In this document: piece after piece, positions 1 through 9,670 of the stretch
How the letters are laid out: the number at the start of each line of letters is the position of its first letter
Numbering within the stretch: the first letter of the stretch is position 1
Assembly: GCA_016709025.1 (NCBI GenBank)
Contig: JADJEQ010000005.1
Coordinates: 310,001 to 374,000, forward strand
Source: Bacteroidales bacterium
GTDB taxonomy: Bacteria > Bacteroidota > Bacteroidia > Bacteroidales > Lentimicrobiaceae
Direction: 5' to 3'
DNA length: 64,000 nucleotides
Made by a program: the position numbers and the translations under genes
Notes under the pieces: model-generated
Told to the model about the DNA's origin: nothing
The model's input: the letters and a program-made list of their open reading frames with translations, nothing else
Database searches by the model: none

Positions 1-420
1 TCGTATCAGTAGCAACTCATCAGTCGTTAGCGCTGCCATGGGTGGTGGTGGCATCCGGTCATCCGGTTCATTGTCTGTAATTTTTTCGTAAAGTTCACTG
101 CCGTTTGGGTTTCCCGGAATAATCCCCCCGGTATTCATCACCGACTGATATGAAGTCAGCACGACTCCTTCCTGTGCCGTAGCTGCATCGTGGCAGCCAG
201 ACATTCCACATCCGGAAATAAGAAGCGGTAATACATCGTTCTGAAAGTAGGCCGTATCCGGGTTGCACGTAATGCCTGTGTCAGGGATTGTATCGATAGG
301 AATTACAGGATCAGTTATTACTATTTCTTCAGGTTCATGCTTGCACCCTGCAAATACCAGTAAAAACAAAAAATACATTAAAAATGCCGGGTAATTAACA
401 GAATAGGGTTTTAGTGCCAT
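1..420 (-). CDS. cytochrome-c-like lipoprotein (C-terminal part missing)
   Basis: Reading leftwards from an ATG at 420, this frame is open to the window edge (140 codons), so the C-terminus is cut off. Residues 1-26 form a lipoprotein signal peptide ending in a lipobox (FAGC, Cys26). Around residues 70-80 there is a CGMSGCH motif, a haem-binding-like C-x4-CH signature, and later a MPPPP stretch that could supply an axial Met. The layout matches small c-type-cytochrome-like lipoproteins of Bacteroidetes, probably periplasmic or outer-membrane anchored. It is divergent from the protease at 591. A second protein with the same C-x4-CH and MPP pattern lies at 56338. Whether haem is really attached cannot be told from sequence alone. 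Confidence 0.75.
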   Translation of the reverse strand, partial: MALKPYSVNYPAFLMYFLFLLVFAGCKHEPEEIVITDPVIPIDTIPDTGITCNPDTAYFQNDVLPLLISGCGMSGCHDAATAQEGVVLTSYQSVMNTGGIIPGNPNGSELYEKITDNEPDDRMPPPPMAALTTDELLLIR

Positions 421-544
421 GAGAAAAAACATTCATTAAGTTATAGCGAGTTTGGGCAGGTTAACAAACATTAAGAATTTTAGTCCGGTTTGATGTAAAC
501 GAAACTGAATAACAATTGTTCACATGGAGACGGTGAATTATCAT

Positions 545-552
545 TAACTTTG
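545..552 (+). promoter_or_regulatory. Bacteroidetes -7 box (TAACTTTG)
   Basis: This is an exact match to the TAnnTTTG -7 consensus of the Bacteroidetes primary sigma factor, 38 bases before the ATG at 591. A TTG at 516-518 could be the -33 element, although the spacing of 26 bases is longer than usual. Confidence 0.55.
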
Positions 553-590
553 TATCATCAAATAACCTGAACTTTTTTAACAAATTTTAT

Positions 591-2213
591 ATGAGTACTT
601 TAACAAGAATCAGATTTCTTTTTCTTCTAACCGGGCTTCTTTTACTGTTAAATCCCGCAGTCAACAATGTTTTTGCACAGCAACGTTCCGATTCAAAAGC
701 AACGGTTCAGAAATTTGCTTCATTGTTACAGATGATCAACTATTACTATGTTGATTCAACCAATCAGGCTCAGCTGACCGAAGATGCTATTGTTTCAATG
801 CTTAAAGAACTGGATCCTCATTCGGTGTATATATCTAAAGATGAGATACAAAGAGCCAATGAGCCCTTGCAGGGAAATTTTGAAGGTGTTGGTATCCAGT
901 TTCAGATTTATCATGATACAATACTGGTCGTTGCCGCAGTTCCGGGAGGCCCATCTGATAAACTGGGAATCCTGGCCGGAGACAAAATCATTACCATCAA
1001 TGGTGAGGATGCTTTCGGAACAAAAGTGTCGAACAGTTTTGTGATGGAAAGGCTCCGTGGAGCCAAAGGTACGAAAGTGAAAATTGAAATCTTCAGAAGA
1101 GGTACCAAAGGCCTGATAGAATACACCATCGTCAGGGATAAAATTCCGATTAACAGCATCGATGCAACTTATATGCTGTCTGAGGATATAGGATATATAA
1201 AACTCACCCGTTTTGCCAGGACTTCTATTTCCGAAATGAAAGAATCGATTACAATGCTTAAGCAACAGGGAATGAAGAACCTGGTACTTGACCTCCGAAA
1301 CAATTCCGGCGGTTTTCTTGACGTTGCCATCGACCTTTCTGATGAATTTCTTCCCTCAGAAAAGCTAATTGTTTATACCCAGGGACTTCGCAGCCCTCGT
1401 CAGGATTTCAAGGCTACTTCACGCGGAGGATTCGAAAAAGGCAAGCTTATTCTCATGGTGAATGAGGGCAGCGCTTCTGCCAGCGAAATTGTGGCCGGTG
1501 CAGTTCAGGACTGGGATCGCGGACTTGTTGTTGGCCGCAGATCCTTTGGCAAGGGTTTGGTTCAGCGTCCGTTCGAACTTCCTGATAGTTCAGTTGTAAG
1601 ACTTACCACCGCCCGCTATTATACACCAACAGGCCGTTGCATTCAGAAATCTTACGAAGAGGGAGCAGATAATTATTATGATGACCTGACTAAAAGGTTT
1701 AAGCACGGAGAGTTTGTCTCGGCCGACAGTATTCGCTTCCCGGATTCACTTAAGTATTATACCCCTTCAAAAAGGGTAGTCTATGGGGGAGGAGGAATCA
1801 TGCCCGATGTATTTATTCCGCTCGACACTACTTTTTCATCAAAGTATTATACGGATATTCTCCGTAAAGGACTCTTAAATGAATTCATTATCAATTACAT
1901 GGAAAAAAACAGGGATGATTTGAAAGTTCAGTATCCTGATCTTGCAGCATTTCGTAAAAGCTTCGATGTGGATGAAAACCTGATGAACAGGTTTACTGAG
2001 TTTGCCGCATCAAAAGAGGTACCTGTGGACAAAGACGGGCTTGAAAAATCCGGCAAGGAAATCAAGTACGTACTTAAAGGCTTAATCGCAAGAAACTTAT
2101 TTGATGTCAGTGCTTATTTTGAAATGATCAGCCCGATTGATCATGAATTGATGCGGGCAATTGAAGTTATGCACGAAGATAACCTGTTCAGGAAGCTTAG
2201 TATCGCTATGTAA
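591..2213 (+). CDS. S41 family C-terminal processing protease (CtpA/Prc type)
   Basis: A periplasmic serine protease of 540 residues. Residues 1-29 are a signal peptide with a cleavage site near VFAQ. A PDZ domain follows (about 95-180, with GVGIQF and GDKIITING). The S41 catalytic core holds GSASASE and FGKGLVQ. By alignment with E. coli Prc (Ser430/Lys455), the catalytic residues are Ser296 and Lys321, with Gln325 in the position of the third conserved residue. Such proteases trim or degrade periplasmic and membrane proteins from their C-termini. The C-terminal 150 residues form a helical extension typical of Bacteroidetes members. The gene stands alone, with its own -7 box at 545 and a strong terminator at 2234. 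Confidence 0.93.
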   Translation: MSTLTRIRFLFLLTGLLLLLNPAVNNVFAQQRSDSKATVQKFASLLQMINYYYVDSTNQAQLTEDAIVSMLKELDPHSVYISKDEIQRANEPLQGNFEGVGIQFQIYHDTILVVAAVPGGPSDKLGILAGDKIITINGEDAFGTKVSNSFVMERLRGAKGTKVKIEIFRRGTKGLIEYTIVRDKIPINSIDATYMLSEDIGYIKLTRFARTSISEMKESITMLKQQGMKNLVLDLRNNSGGFLDVAIDLSDEFLPSEKLIVYTQGLRSPRQDFKATSRGGFEKGKLILMVNEGSASASEIVAGAVQDWDRGLVVGRRSFGKGLVQRPFELPDSSVVRLTTARYYTPTGRCIQKSYEEGADNYYDDLTKRFKHGEFVSADSIRFPDSLKYYTPSKRVVYGGGGIMPDVFIPLDTTFSSKYYTDILRKGLLNEFIINYMEKNRDDLKVQYPDLAAFRKSFDVDENLMNRFTEFAASKEVPVDKDGLEKSGKEIKYVLKGLIARNLFDVSAYFEMISPIDHELMRAIEVMHEDNLFRKLSIAM

Positions 2214-2233
2214 ACAGAAAATCAATCTATAGG

Positions 2234-2267
2234 AATCCGCTTCTTTCCAGAGAAGCGGATTTTTTTT
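2234..2267 (+). terminator. Rho-independent terminator after the S41 protease
   Basis: Perfect 11-bp stem (2234-2244 with 2251-2261), six-base loop and a run of eight T's, starting 20 bases after the stop codon at 2213. Confidence 0.9.
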
Positions 2268-2447
2268 GTTCCGGATTTTTATCCTGTCATCTGGATGCCC
2301 TGGTCTGAAAATCATAACTGGGTTCAGAAATCATGGTTTAAAGAGAAATGACTTTTTGTTAAACACGTGTTTATAATTCATCAAACATGTTTTTTATTTT
2401 CATCTTAAAATTGATGTTGAATTGGTAGGATTTTAAAAATCTTAGAT

Positions 2448-2455
2448 TAAATTTG
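2448..2455 (+). promoter_or_regulatory. Bacteroidetes -7 box (TAAATTTG)
   Basis: Exact TAnnTTTG match 61 bases before the start of the flavoprotein gene at 2517, with a TTG at 2422-2424 (23-base spacing) as a plausible -33 element. Confidence 0.55.
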
Positions 2456-2516
2456 TTAGCAAAATACAAGCTAACCGCGATATTCAACAAACTCAATACA
2501 ATTCAGCATCTGGCTT

Positions 2517-3503
2517 ATGACAAACATTGAAACGACTTATATGGGGCTAAAACTTTGCAGCCCTGTAATTATTGGAAGCTCAGGACTGACAAATTCAATT
2601 GAAAATATTATTGAATTTGAAAAACGTGGAGCAGGGGCAATTGTTCTTAAATCGCTGTTCGAAGAACAGATTAAATATGAAATCTCCAACACTGCTTCCT
2701 ATCAGTCCAGCTCTAATTACTATCCCGAAGCACACGATTACATTGCCAATTACAGTCATAATCACAGGGTTGGTGAATATCTCACCCTGATCAGAAATGC
2801 CAAACAAGCTGTTAAAATTCCAGTTATAGCCAGTATAAATTGTATCACTGCTGATGAATGGACAAGTTTTGCCCGTAAGATTGAAGAAGCTGGCGCCGAT
2901 GCACTTGAGCTCAACATATTTGTAATGCCCAGCGATCCGAATATGGGGGCCGAGCAAAATGAGAAAATCTATTTCAGCATACTCGATGAGGTTAACAAGC
3001 AGGTTAAAATTCCGGTATCCCTGAAAATCAGCTATTACTTTTCCGGTCTTGCCAAAACGGCCCTTAAACTTTCATGGGCCGGTGCTAAAGGAATTGTTTT
3101 ATTCAACAGATTTTTTTCGCCTGACATCAATATTGAAACCATGAAAGTGGTTGCAACCAATGTATTCAGTACGCCGGATGAAATCGCTACCTCATTGCGC
3201 TGGGTAGCCATGCTCAGCGACAGGTTATATTGTGATATTGCTGCCTCAACGGGGGTTCACGACAGTACAGGTTTGATAAAACAGTTACTTGCCGGGGCAA
3301 AAGCTGTTCAGATTGCTTCGACCCTTTACAAAAACGGGTTTAACCGGATTGATGAAATGAATGCTGGTTTGAGAACATGGATGGAAAAGCATGGTTATAA
3401 AAATACAGAGGAATTCATTGGGCTAATGAGCTTCAGGAAAGCAGAAAATCCTGCGGCGTATGAGCGTGTTCAGTTTATGAAACACTTTGCCGGGATTGAA
3501 TGA
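2517..3503 (+). CDS. dihydroorotate dehydrogenase-like flavoprotein
   Basis: A 328-residue TIM-barrel flavoprotein of the dihydroorotate dehydrogenase (class 1-like) superfamily, probably cytoplasmic. The N-terminus (GLKLCSPVIIGSSGLT) and the FMN-phosphate region near the C-terminus (AASTGVHDSTG, then AGAKAVQIAS) are clearly those of the family. The segment that in true class 1 enzymes carries the active-site base (NxSCPN) reads LNIFVMPSDPN here, with no Cys. It therefore probably does not perform the standard dihydroorotate reaction, and belongs to the group usually annotated as dihydroorotate dehydrogenase-like. No other pyrimidine genes are nearby and it has its own promoter. The substrate is unknown. 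Confidence 0.85.
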   Translation: MTNIETTYMGLKLCSPVIIGSSGLTNSIENIIEFEKRGAGAIVLKSLFEEQIKYEISNTASYQSSSNYYPEAHDYIANYSHNHRVGEYLTLIRNAKQAVKIPVIASINCITADEWTSFARKIEEAGADALELNIFVMPSDPNMGAEQNEKIYFSILDEVNKQVKIPVSLKISYYFSGLAKTALKLSWAGAKGIVLFNRFFSPDINIETMKVVATNVFSTPDEIATSLRWVAMLSDRLYCDIAASTGVHDSTGLIKQLLAGAKAVQIASTLYKNGFNRIDEMNAGLRTWMEKHGYKNTEEFIGLMSFRKAENPAAYERVQFMKHFAGIE

Positions 3504-3673
3504 AATAAATACTATTGTCCTGGAAGACTGTTTAAATTTTGCTAAACTCTATGAACAGGCCCGGAGTTTAGGGCGGGTTTCAAAAAAATATCACCATTTT
3601 TTCTGTTGTTTATTGATATATCCGCCTTTAAGAACGGACCTATTGAAAAAGGAATTGTAGATTTAATCATTCT

Positions 3674-4909
3674 TTAAAACCCTGATTTGGTATTGATGGA
3701 CTTTGCAGCCAGGAATGCGGTAGAGAAAGCAGCCTGAATATTATACCCACCTGTGTCCCCGTCAATATCCAGGACTTCTCCGGCAAAGTAAAGGTTCTCT
3801 TTTAGTCTTGATTCCATTGTTTTTGAAGAAACTTCCCCGAGCGCTACGCCTCCTGCTGTTGCCATGGCCACTTTGTAATCGCCGGGTTTTTCAACTAAAA
3901 ACGGGCTTTCACAAAATAGTTCAGCTAATTTTATGCGCACAGATTTTGTGATGACAGCAATTTGCTGATCGGGAGCTGAACCCGCAATCTCAATAAGAAA
4001 TCGCATAAGATTCCTGGGAATATTGTATTGTTTTAAAAATGATTGGAGTGTTGTTTTTCCGTCTGTTTGTGAAACCAGAATAAAATTCCTGTTAAAAGCT
4101 TCCGTATTTTCATTCGCGAAGTTGATCTTTAAAATGTCTCCATTGGTAATAAACCTGCTGAAATCCAGAATACCCGGCCCGGATAGCCCTTTATAGGTAA
4201 AAACGACGTCACCGGTGTGTTCTCCGGCTTTTTTCCCGTTCCTGAACAGGTTTATTTTAACATCCGTCAGTGAAATTCCCGAAAGCTCAGTCATGCGATA
4301 CCCATGAATATATACAGGGGTTAAGGCAGGTTTCGGTTTAACCAGGGTATGACCCAGACTTTCTGCAAATCTGTACCCATCGCCCGATGATCCGGTTGCA
4401 GGATAAGAAAGTCCCCCTGTTGCAATAACCAGGTTTCTGCATTTAAAAATCGTGCTCCCGGCTGATATTGCAAAACTCCCGTCAGAATAATCAATACCGG
4501 TTACCGGGCTGGAAGCCAGTATGGTAACCCTGTTGTCATTGCATTTGTCGATCAACACTTTATAGATATCGTTCGCTTTGAGTGAAGACGGAAAAATTTT
4601 CCCGTTTTTATCTTCAACAGGCTCGATTCCTGCGCCTGAGAAAAAGCCGATCAGGTCTTTGTTGCTGAAAGTGTGGAGGGCATCTCTGAGAAATCTGCCA
4701 TTTCCTCCATAATGTTTCAACAATTCGCCAACATTTCCGGCATGCGTAAAATTGCATTGACCACTTCCCGAAATCAGCAGCTTCCGGCCAGGACGTTCTC
4801 CTTTTTCGATCAACAATACCCGGCTGTTTTTAAGGTTGACAGCTGCAAATAATCCGGCAGGACCGCCACCGATTATGATTGTATCGTAGGTGTTAACAGT
4901 GATTCCCAT
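3674..4909 (-). CDS. BaiN/HI0933-family FAD-dependent oxidoreductase
   Basis: A 411-residue flavoprotein. Residues 8-25 hold the FAD-binding Rossmann glycine motif (IIIGGGPAG). The family signatures GRKLLISGSGQCNFT near residue 45 and, at the C-terminus, TAGGVALGEV and GDTGGYNIQAAFSTA are clear. This is the HI0933/YhiN/BaiN group of NAD(P)/FAD-dependent oxidoreductases, widespread in bacteria with mostly undefined substrates; BaiN itself is linked to bile-acid dehydroxylation. It converges on the gene at 2517 and is probably monocistronic. An 8-bp inverted repeat (4912-4948) sits directly upstream and could be an operator. Confidence 0.9.
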   Translation of the reverse strand: MGITVNTYDTIIIGGGPAGLFAAVNLKNSRVLLIEKGERPGRKLLISGSGQCNFTHAGNVGELLKHYGGNGRFLRDALHTFSNKDLIGFFSGAGIEPVEDKNGKIFPSSLKANDIYKVLIDKCNDNRVTILASSPVTGIDYSDGSFAISAGSTIFKCRNLVIATGGLSYPATGSSGDGYRFAESLGHTLVKPKPALTPVYIHGYRMTELSGISLTDVKINLFRNGKKAGEHTGDVVFTYKGLSGPGILDFSRFITNGDILKINFANENTEAFNRNFILVSQTDGKTTLQSFLKQYNIPRNLMRFLIEIAGSAPDQQIAVITKSVRIKLAELFCESPFLVEKPGDYKVAMATAGGVALGEVSSKTMESRLKENLYFAGEVLDIDGDTGGYNIQAAFSTAFLAAKSINTKSGF

Positions 4910-4911
4910 AT

Positions 4912-4948
4912 GGATGCTAAATTATTACAATTAATTCTGATAGCATCC
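4912..4948 (-). promoter_or_regulatory. 8-bp inverted repeat upstream of the BaiN-like gene
   Basis: GGATGCTA at 4912-4919 and TAGCATCC at 4941-4948 are perfect inverse complements separated by 21 AT-rich bases, immediately before the start codon at 4909. The position suits a regulatory site or a 5'-leader hairpin. Nothing identifies a regulator. Confidence 0.35.
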
Positions 4949-5096
4949 GGTTCATGCAAAAAGAACTGCTTCTATTAAAAAAGGTTATAGGTTTCCAGAC
5001 GTTGAAAGTGTCTGATCCGGAAAAGGTTGTGGCAAAAAAGTGAAGAAATGGGCATTTTAAAATTTTTGGGAATCAGTAAAAAGACAGATTATGAAA

Positions 5097-5309
5097 CAAT
5101 GTCGTTTAGTTAAGGATTTGGATTCAGAAAGGTCTAAACGCAAAGTGCGCAGAGGACACGCAAACCTGCCTGCCCTCCTGAGGCGGGTAAACCGGCAGAC
5201 AGGGAGCCGCAAAGCAATTAGCATTCACATTTCTTTGCGGTTCTCTGCGATCAACTTTGCGGTTCTCTGCGGTTAATTTTTTATTCATTCCCTTAACTAA
5301 ACGACATTG
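5097..5309. repeat. MITE-like element with 19-bp terminal inverted repeats
   Basis: CAATGTCGTTTAGTTAAGG at 5097-5115 is the exact inverse complement of 5291-5309. The 213-base segment between the outer ends has no credible gene. Inside it a second, imperfect inverted repeat pairs the CGCAGAGGACACGCAAA region with TTTGCGGTTCTCTGCG motifs near 5235 and 5255. The 7-base TATGAAA touches the left end and recurs three bases beyond the right end, an imperfect candidate target duplication. The rest of the 4910-5684 gap shows no gene that I can support. Confidence 0.6.
5161..5205. repeat. GC-rich hairpin element, copy 1
   Basis: About 45 bases beginning CAAACCTGCCTGCCC and containing GAGGCGGGTAAACCGGCAG. 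The segment can fold with CCTGCC/GGCAGG-type and CCGCC/GGCGG-type pairing. Near-identical elements occur at 42092-42130 and, inverted, at 45842-45883. It sits in the left half of the MITE-like element at 5097-5309. Confidence 0.6.
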
Positions 5310-5684
5310 AAATATGAAACAAAAAAAGCTTTTGATAAGTTTTTGTTTTTATTTATCTTCACCCGTATAAATTAACATCGCCTCTTTTATTATTTTGACT
5401 CGTTCATGTTTTTCAGACGTTTGATTTACAAGTTATTGAAAATTAGCCGTTTGTAACTATAAATAATTTGTAATCATCCTGATGGTATTGGGATAGCAGC
5501 CTGTCCCGGCGCGTTTTCCGGGTTCAGACATCCCTCTCTGCCTGAACACATTACGAAGGCCAGTGTAATGTGTAAGCAGACGGGTGTGATATAGTGGATT
5601 TGGGATTATTGTTATCGGAAAACGAATATAAATCTTCGGATTCTTGTTAAACATTTGAAATTAGTCAATCAGCATATTATTTAT

Positions 5685-8600
5685 ATGACAGAAAAGATGC
5701 AAATGGATATTAGAAATGATCTGAGCAGAAAGGTTCAGGAGGTAATTACACCGGATGTTGATGATATTGCAGTAGACGAGGGCGGTAAACTCAAAGCATT
5801 GGTTAATGAACTTTGGAATTATATTGAACAGAATGATTCTGAAGCATATAAAAAGAAATCAGCCACAGAAGATGACTTCAAAAAAAATTGTCTTCCGGCA
5901 AATCTCTCTGACAGTATACTGAATTCAATGGATGATTTTTTAATTTCTTTTGATTATCCATCAATTAAGCCGTTGTTTATTTCTCCGTCGCTGGCTCATG
6001 CACTCCGGAAAGACGTTAGTAAACTTAAAAATGACCCGGACCTTTTAATGTCATTTTGCCATCCGGATGACCGGACAATGACTTCAGGATTCCTTCAGCA
6101 ACTGACGGATATGGGTAAAACTGAACTTGAATACAGGGTTGTTTTGCCGGATAAACAGATCAAATGGGTGCATGCCAGGGTAAAGCCGGTTTATGGAAGC
6201 GAAGGTAGGATATCCAGACTTGATATGGTAATGCGCGATATCAGTGAACGCAGGGGCCTGCAGGATTTTTCGATCCTTATCAATAAGGTTCTCCTTAACC
6301 TGGGTCCTGATTTTGAACTGAATATAAATAAACTCACCGGATTATTTGGTGAGTTGTTCGGAGCAACCTGTGCGCTTTACAACCGGCTGGAAGAAGGTTT
6401 GCTTTGTTCGGTTGGACAATGGTTAACACCGCCTGATTATCGATCTGTTGATGGTCCTGAAGGTCATATTTGCTACGATGTAATTCAGAACAAATCTGAA
6501 AATATACTGATTGTCCGCAACCTGGATCAGACAAGCTATTACACCTCCGATCCGAATGTAAAACCTTATAAATTAAAAACATATATAGGAAAAGCGGTTT
6601 TTTGTGATGGCAGCGCGGTAGGTTCTGTTTGTGCAGTATTTCAGCAGGACTTCGTTCCGGGAGTTGAGCAGATTAATCTGCTCGATATGATTGCCAACGC
6701 TATTGGCGTGGAGGAAACCCGCCGAAAGGCTTCAAAAGCATTGAAAGAGACTGAGGAAAAGCTGATGGCCCTCATTAATTCAACGCCTGATATTATTTGT
6801 TTTAAGGACAGCGATGGAAGATGGTTGCAGGCCAATGATAGTATTTTAAAATTGTATTGCCTCCGGGATGTTGATTACTGGGGTAAAACGGAGCCTGAAC
6901 TTGCTGATTATACAGCGGATATCTACAAAGATGCATTTAAAAATTGCGGTGATTCCGATGAGAAAGCCTGGGAAGCCGGCAAACAATCCAGAACAGAAGA
7001 AACCATCCCTGATATTCATGGAAACCTTCATGTTTTTGATGTAATCAAGGTTCCAATTTACAACATCGATAATTCACGAAGGGGATTGGTTGTTTTCGGA
7101 CGTGATATTACACCAAGAATTGAAGCTGAAAAGCAAACCAGGTTCCTGAATGAAAGTGCGCTCGAGTTTATTGAGCTTGAAGATCAGGCAAATATTTATG
7201 AATTTATCGGAGAGAAAGTACACAAACTAGCCGGTAAAAGCATTGTTATGGTGACATCATTTGATGAATCAACCCAGCATGCAACACTCCAATCGCTTCA
7301 TGGCGTTGGAAAAACCATCGAAAAAGTACTAAAAATCCTGAAACAACATCCTGTTGGGATGTCATCATACCTCTCTCCTGAGCGTAAACAGGATGTATTG
7401 TTTCAAAAGCTGACATTCAGGAAAGATCTTTATGAAATGCTTTCCGGCGCGATCAGCAAGCCGGTTGCAAGGATATTTGAAAAGATGTTCGATATCGGGA
7501 AAATTTACGAAATGGGTTTTGCCCGCCGGGATTATCTGCTCGGTGATGTTACGGTGATTATGCCTAAAAATGAATTGCTGAAAAACACTGAAGTAATCGA
7601 AGCATTTATAAAAGTTGCCGCAGTGGCATTGAATCGCAGGCAGGTAAAGGAAGCATTGAAAGAAAGCGAAGAGAGCTACCGCGGATTATTTAACAGTATT
7701 ACCAGTGCTGTTTACATTCAGGATAGAAATGGTAAGTTCCTCGATGTGAATGAAGGAGCAATTGCAATGTATGGATATCCGAAAACGAGGTTTATCGGTA
7801 ACACACCGGAGTTTCTCTCGGCTCCGGGTAAGAATGATTCCGTTGATATTGTTTCAATTTTACAAATGACATTTGATGGAATTCCACAACAAATTGAATT
7901 CTGGGGAAAGCGAAGCAATGGAGAAATATTTCCGAAAGATATCAGGTTTTACAAGGGGAGTTATTTTGGTAACGAGGTGGCCATTGTGATTGCAAATGAC
8001 ATAACTGAACAGTACAATATGATCAGTCAGTTAGTCGCCGCCAAGGAAGTTGCTGAAACCAACCTGACGAAAACCAACAGCATAGTCAGTGCATTCCCGG
8101 ATTCAATTTTTATTCTGGATCGGGCAGGAACCTTGATTGAGTCGTTCTCTCATGAGACCGACATGCAACCGGCTGATTACAGTTCTTCAGCGGAAAAGAT
8201 TGTTAGTAAAATTTTACCTGAAGAAACCGTTGAGCAAACCAGATTAAGCATTGATCTTGTATTGAAAACAGGTGAAATGCATAAATATGAATATTCAATT
8301 CCTTCCGGGGGGGCTAAAAAATATTTTGAAGCCAGCATGGTTAAACTCGCATCTGATAAAGTACTTGCAGTAATACGCAATACTACCGAAAAAATGCAAT
8401 TGGTAGAAGCACTTTACCATGCCGTCGAAAAAGCAGAAGAAAGCGACCGCCTTAAGACCTCATTCCTCCACAATATTTCGCATGAAATAAGAACACCGAT
8501 GAATGGGATTGTGGGATTTGCCAATTTACTGACTCAAAAAGGGATAACTCCTGAAGATGTTTCTGAGTATAATTCCATTATTAGCAGTTGTAGCAATCAG

Positions 8601-9551
8601 CTGCTGTCGATTATAACCGATATTGTCAGCATTGCAACTTTAGAGGCAGGACAGGAAAGGGTGCGCGAAAATCAGTTTAATCTGAATGAAATGATGCATG
8701 TTGTATATCAACAGCTGGTTTCAAAAGCAAGTGAAAAAAATCTCAGGCTTTCATTCTCTGAGAGTCTCAGTATTAATCAGGCGCAGATAATTACTGACGA
8801 AACCAAGTTGGTACAGGTGCTAACGAATCTGATCAGCAATGCAGTTAAATTTACCATGAAAGGTGGGATTCAGGTTGGTTATACGATTGAAGGGAAATTT
8901 CTAAAGTTTTGCGTCAGTGATACCGGTATAGGCGTTCCGGCTGAAATGCATGAATTTATATTTGATCGTTTCAGACAGGCAAATAGTGCTACATCAAGCA
9001 CATACGGTGGTACAGGGCTTGGACTCTCCATCTCAAAGTCTTATATCGAGTTGATGGGCGGCGAGATTTGGCTTGAAAGCCAGCCCGGAGCCGGATCGAA
9101 GTTCTTTTTTACAATTCCTTATAAACCGGCTGATTTGACTGCTGCAAATGAACTGAGTGATGAAGCTTTCACAACTGGCTTGTTTCCTGAGCAGAAAACA
9201 ATCCTGATTGTTGAAGATGAATTTTATAATTACAAATTGCTGACTAAGATGCTGCAGCCTCTTAACTTTGATATTATCTGGAAGGAAAACGGAGCAGATG
9301 CAATAAAGGTTTGTGCTGAAAACGGAAAAATTGATCTTGTTTTAATGGACCTGAAATTGCCCGGTACCGATGGCTTTGAAGCCAGCCGTGAAATCAGAAA
9401 ACTCAGGCCGGGATTGGTAATCATAGCCCAATCTGCCCTTGCTCTTTCAGGAGATCGGGAAAAAGCACTAAATTCAGGTTGCACCGATTATATTTCCAAG
9501 CCAATTGTAAGAGAGATACTGATTGACAGGCTTCAAAAATATCTGAAATAG
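5685..9551 (+). CDS. cytoplasmic hybrid sensor histidine kinase (multi PAS/GAF, HisKA, HATPase, REC)
   Basis: About 1288 residues from the ATG at 5685; an in-frame TTG at 5655 would add ten. No membrane segment is visible, so it is probably a soluble sensor. In order: PAS near 85-190, a GAF-like region, PAS (NSTPDIICFKDSDG), a second GAF-like region, PAS (NSITSAVYIQDRNG), a weaker PAS, HisKA with phospho-His933 (NISHEIRTPMNG), HATPase_c (NLISNAVKFT, DTGIGVP, GGTGLGLSIS) and a C-terminal receiver with Asp1222 (LMDLKLPGTDG). It would autophosphorylate and pass phosphate to its own receiver. It is followed 119 bases later by an NtrC-type regulator, a likely functional partner, although that gene has its own promoter-like box. 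Confidence 0.92.
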   Translation: MTEKMQMDIRNDLSRKVQEVITPDVDDIAVDEGGKLKALVNELWNYIEQNDSEAYKKKSATEDDFKKNCLPANLSDSILNSMDDFLISFDYPSIKPLFISPSLAHALRKDVSKLKNDPDLLMSFCHPDDRTMTSGFLQQLTDMGKTELEYRVVLPDKQIKWVHARVKPVYGSEGRISRLDMVMRDISERRGLQDFSILINKVLLNLGPDFELNINKLTGLFGELFGATCALYNRLEEGLLCSVGQWLTPPDYRSVDGPEGHICYDVIQNKSENILIVRNLDQTSYYTSDPNVKPYKLKTYIGKAVFCDGSAVGSVCAVFQQDFVPGVEQINLLDMIANAIGVEETRRKASKALKETEEKLMALINSTPDIICFKDSDGRWLQANDSILKLYCLRDVDYWGKTEPELADYTADIYKDAFKNCGDSDEKAWEAGKQSRTEETIPDIHGNLHVFDVIKVPIYNIDNSRRGLVVFGRDITPRIEAEKQTRFLNESALEFIELEDQANIYEFIGEKVHKLAGKSIVMVTSFDESTQHATLQSLHGVGKTIEKVLKILKQHPVGMSSYLSPERKQDVLFQKLTFRKDLYEMLSGAISKPVARIFEKMFDIGKIYEMGFARRDYLLGDVTVIMPKNELLKNTEVIEAFIKVAAVALNRRQVKEALKESEESYRGLFNSITSAVYIQDRNGKFLDVNEGAIAMYGYPKTRFIGNTPEFLSAPGKNDSVDIVSILQMTFDGIPQQIEFWGKRSNGEIFPKDIRFYKGSYFGNEVAIVIANDITEQYNMISQLVAAKEVAETNLTKTNSIVSAFPDSIFILDRAGTLIESFSHETDMQPADYSSSAEKIVSKILPEETVEQTRLSIDLVLKTGEMHKYEYSIPSGGAKKYFEASMVKLASDKVLAVIRNTTEKMQLVEALYHAVEKAEESDRLKTSFLHNISHEIRTPMNGIVGFANLLTQKGITPEDVSEYNSIISSCSNQLLSIITDIVSIATLEAGQERVRENQFNLNEMMHVVYQQLVSKASEKNLRLSFSESLSINQAQIITDETKLVQVLTNLISNAVKFTMKGGIQVGYTIEGKFLKFCVSDTGIGVPAEMHEFIFDRFRQANSATSSTYGGTGLGLSISKSYIELMGGEIWLESQPGAGSKFFFTIPYKPADLTAANELSDEAFTTGLFPEQKTILIVEDEFYNYKLLTKMLQPLNFDIIWKENGADAIKVCAENGKIDLVLMDLKLPGTDGFEASREIRKLRPGLVIIAQSALALSGDREKALNSGCTDYISKPIVREILIDRLQKYLK

Positions 9552-9635
9552 TTGCCGGGTAATGATCAGAATACCCGACTTGAGCTATTTTGCTTTAAAA
9601 CAGGTATCAGATGTTCAATAATCGGGATAAGTGTT

Positions 9636-9643
9636 TATTTTTG
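9636..9643 (+). promoter_or_regulatory. Bacteroidetes -7 box (TATTTTTG)
   Basis: Exact TAnnTTTG match 27 bases before the ATG of the NtrC-type regulator at 9671. It suggests the regulator can be transcribed separately from the kinase upstream. Confidence 0.5.
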
Positions 9644-9670
9644 CTATTGGCAAACAATACCTTTTAACGG

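Noticed and set aside
3542..3571. CTAAACTC/GAGTTTAG hairpin between convergent flavoprotein genes
   Set aside because: No T-run follows on either strand at the right place, so I do not call it a terminator.
5091..5276. 61-codon open frame
   Set aside because: It lies inside the MITE-like inverted-repeat element and covers the hairpin element; no family or start signals.
5457..5654. 65-codon minus-strand frame before the hybrid kinase
   Set aside because: Overlaps the kinase leader region and has no recognisable features.
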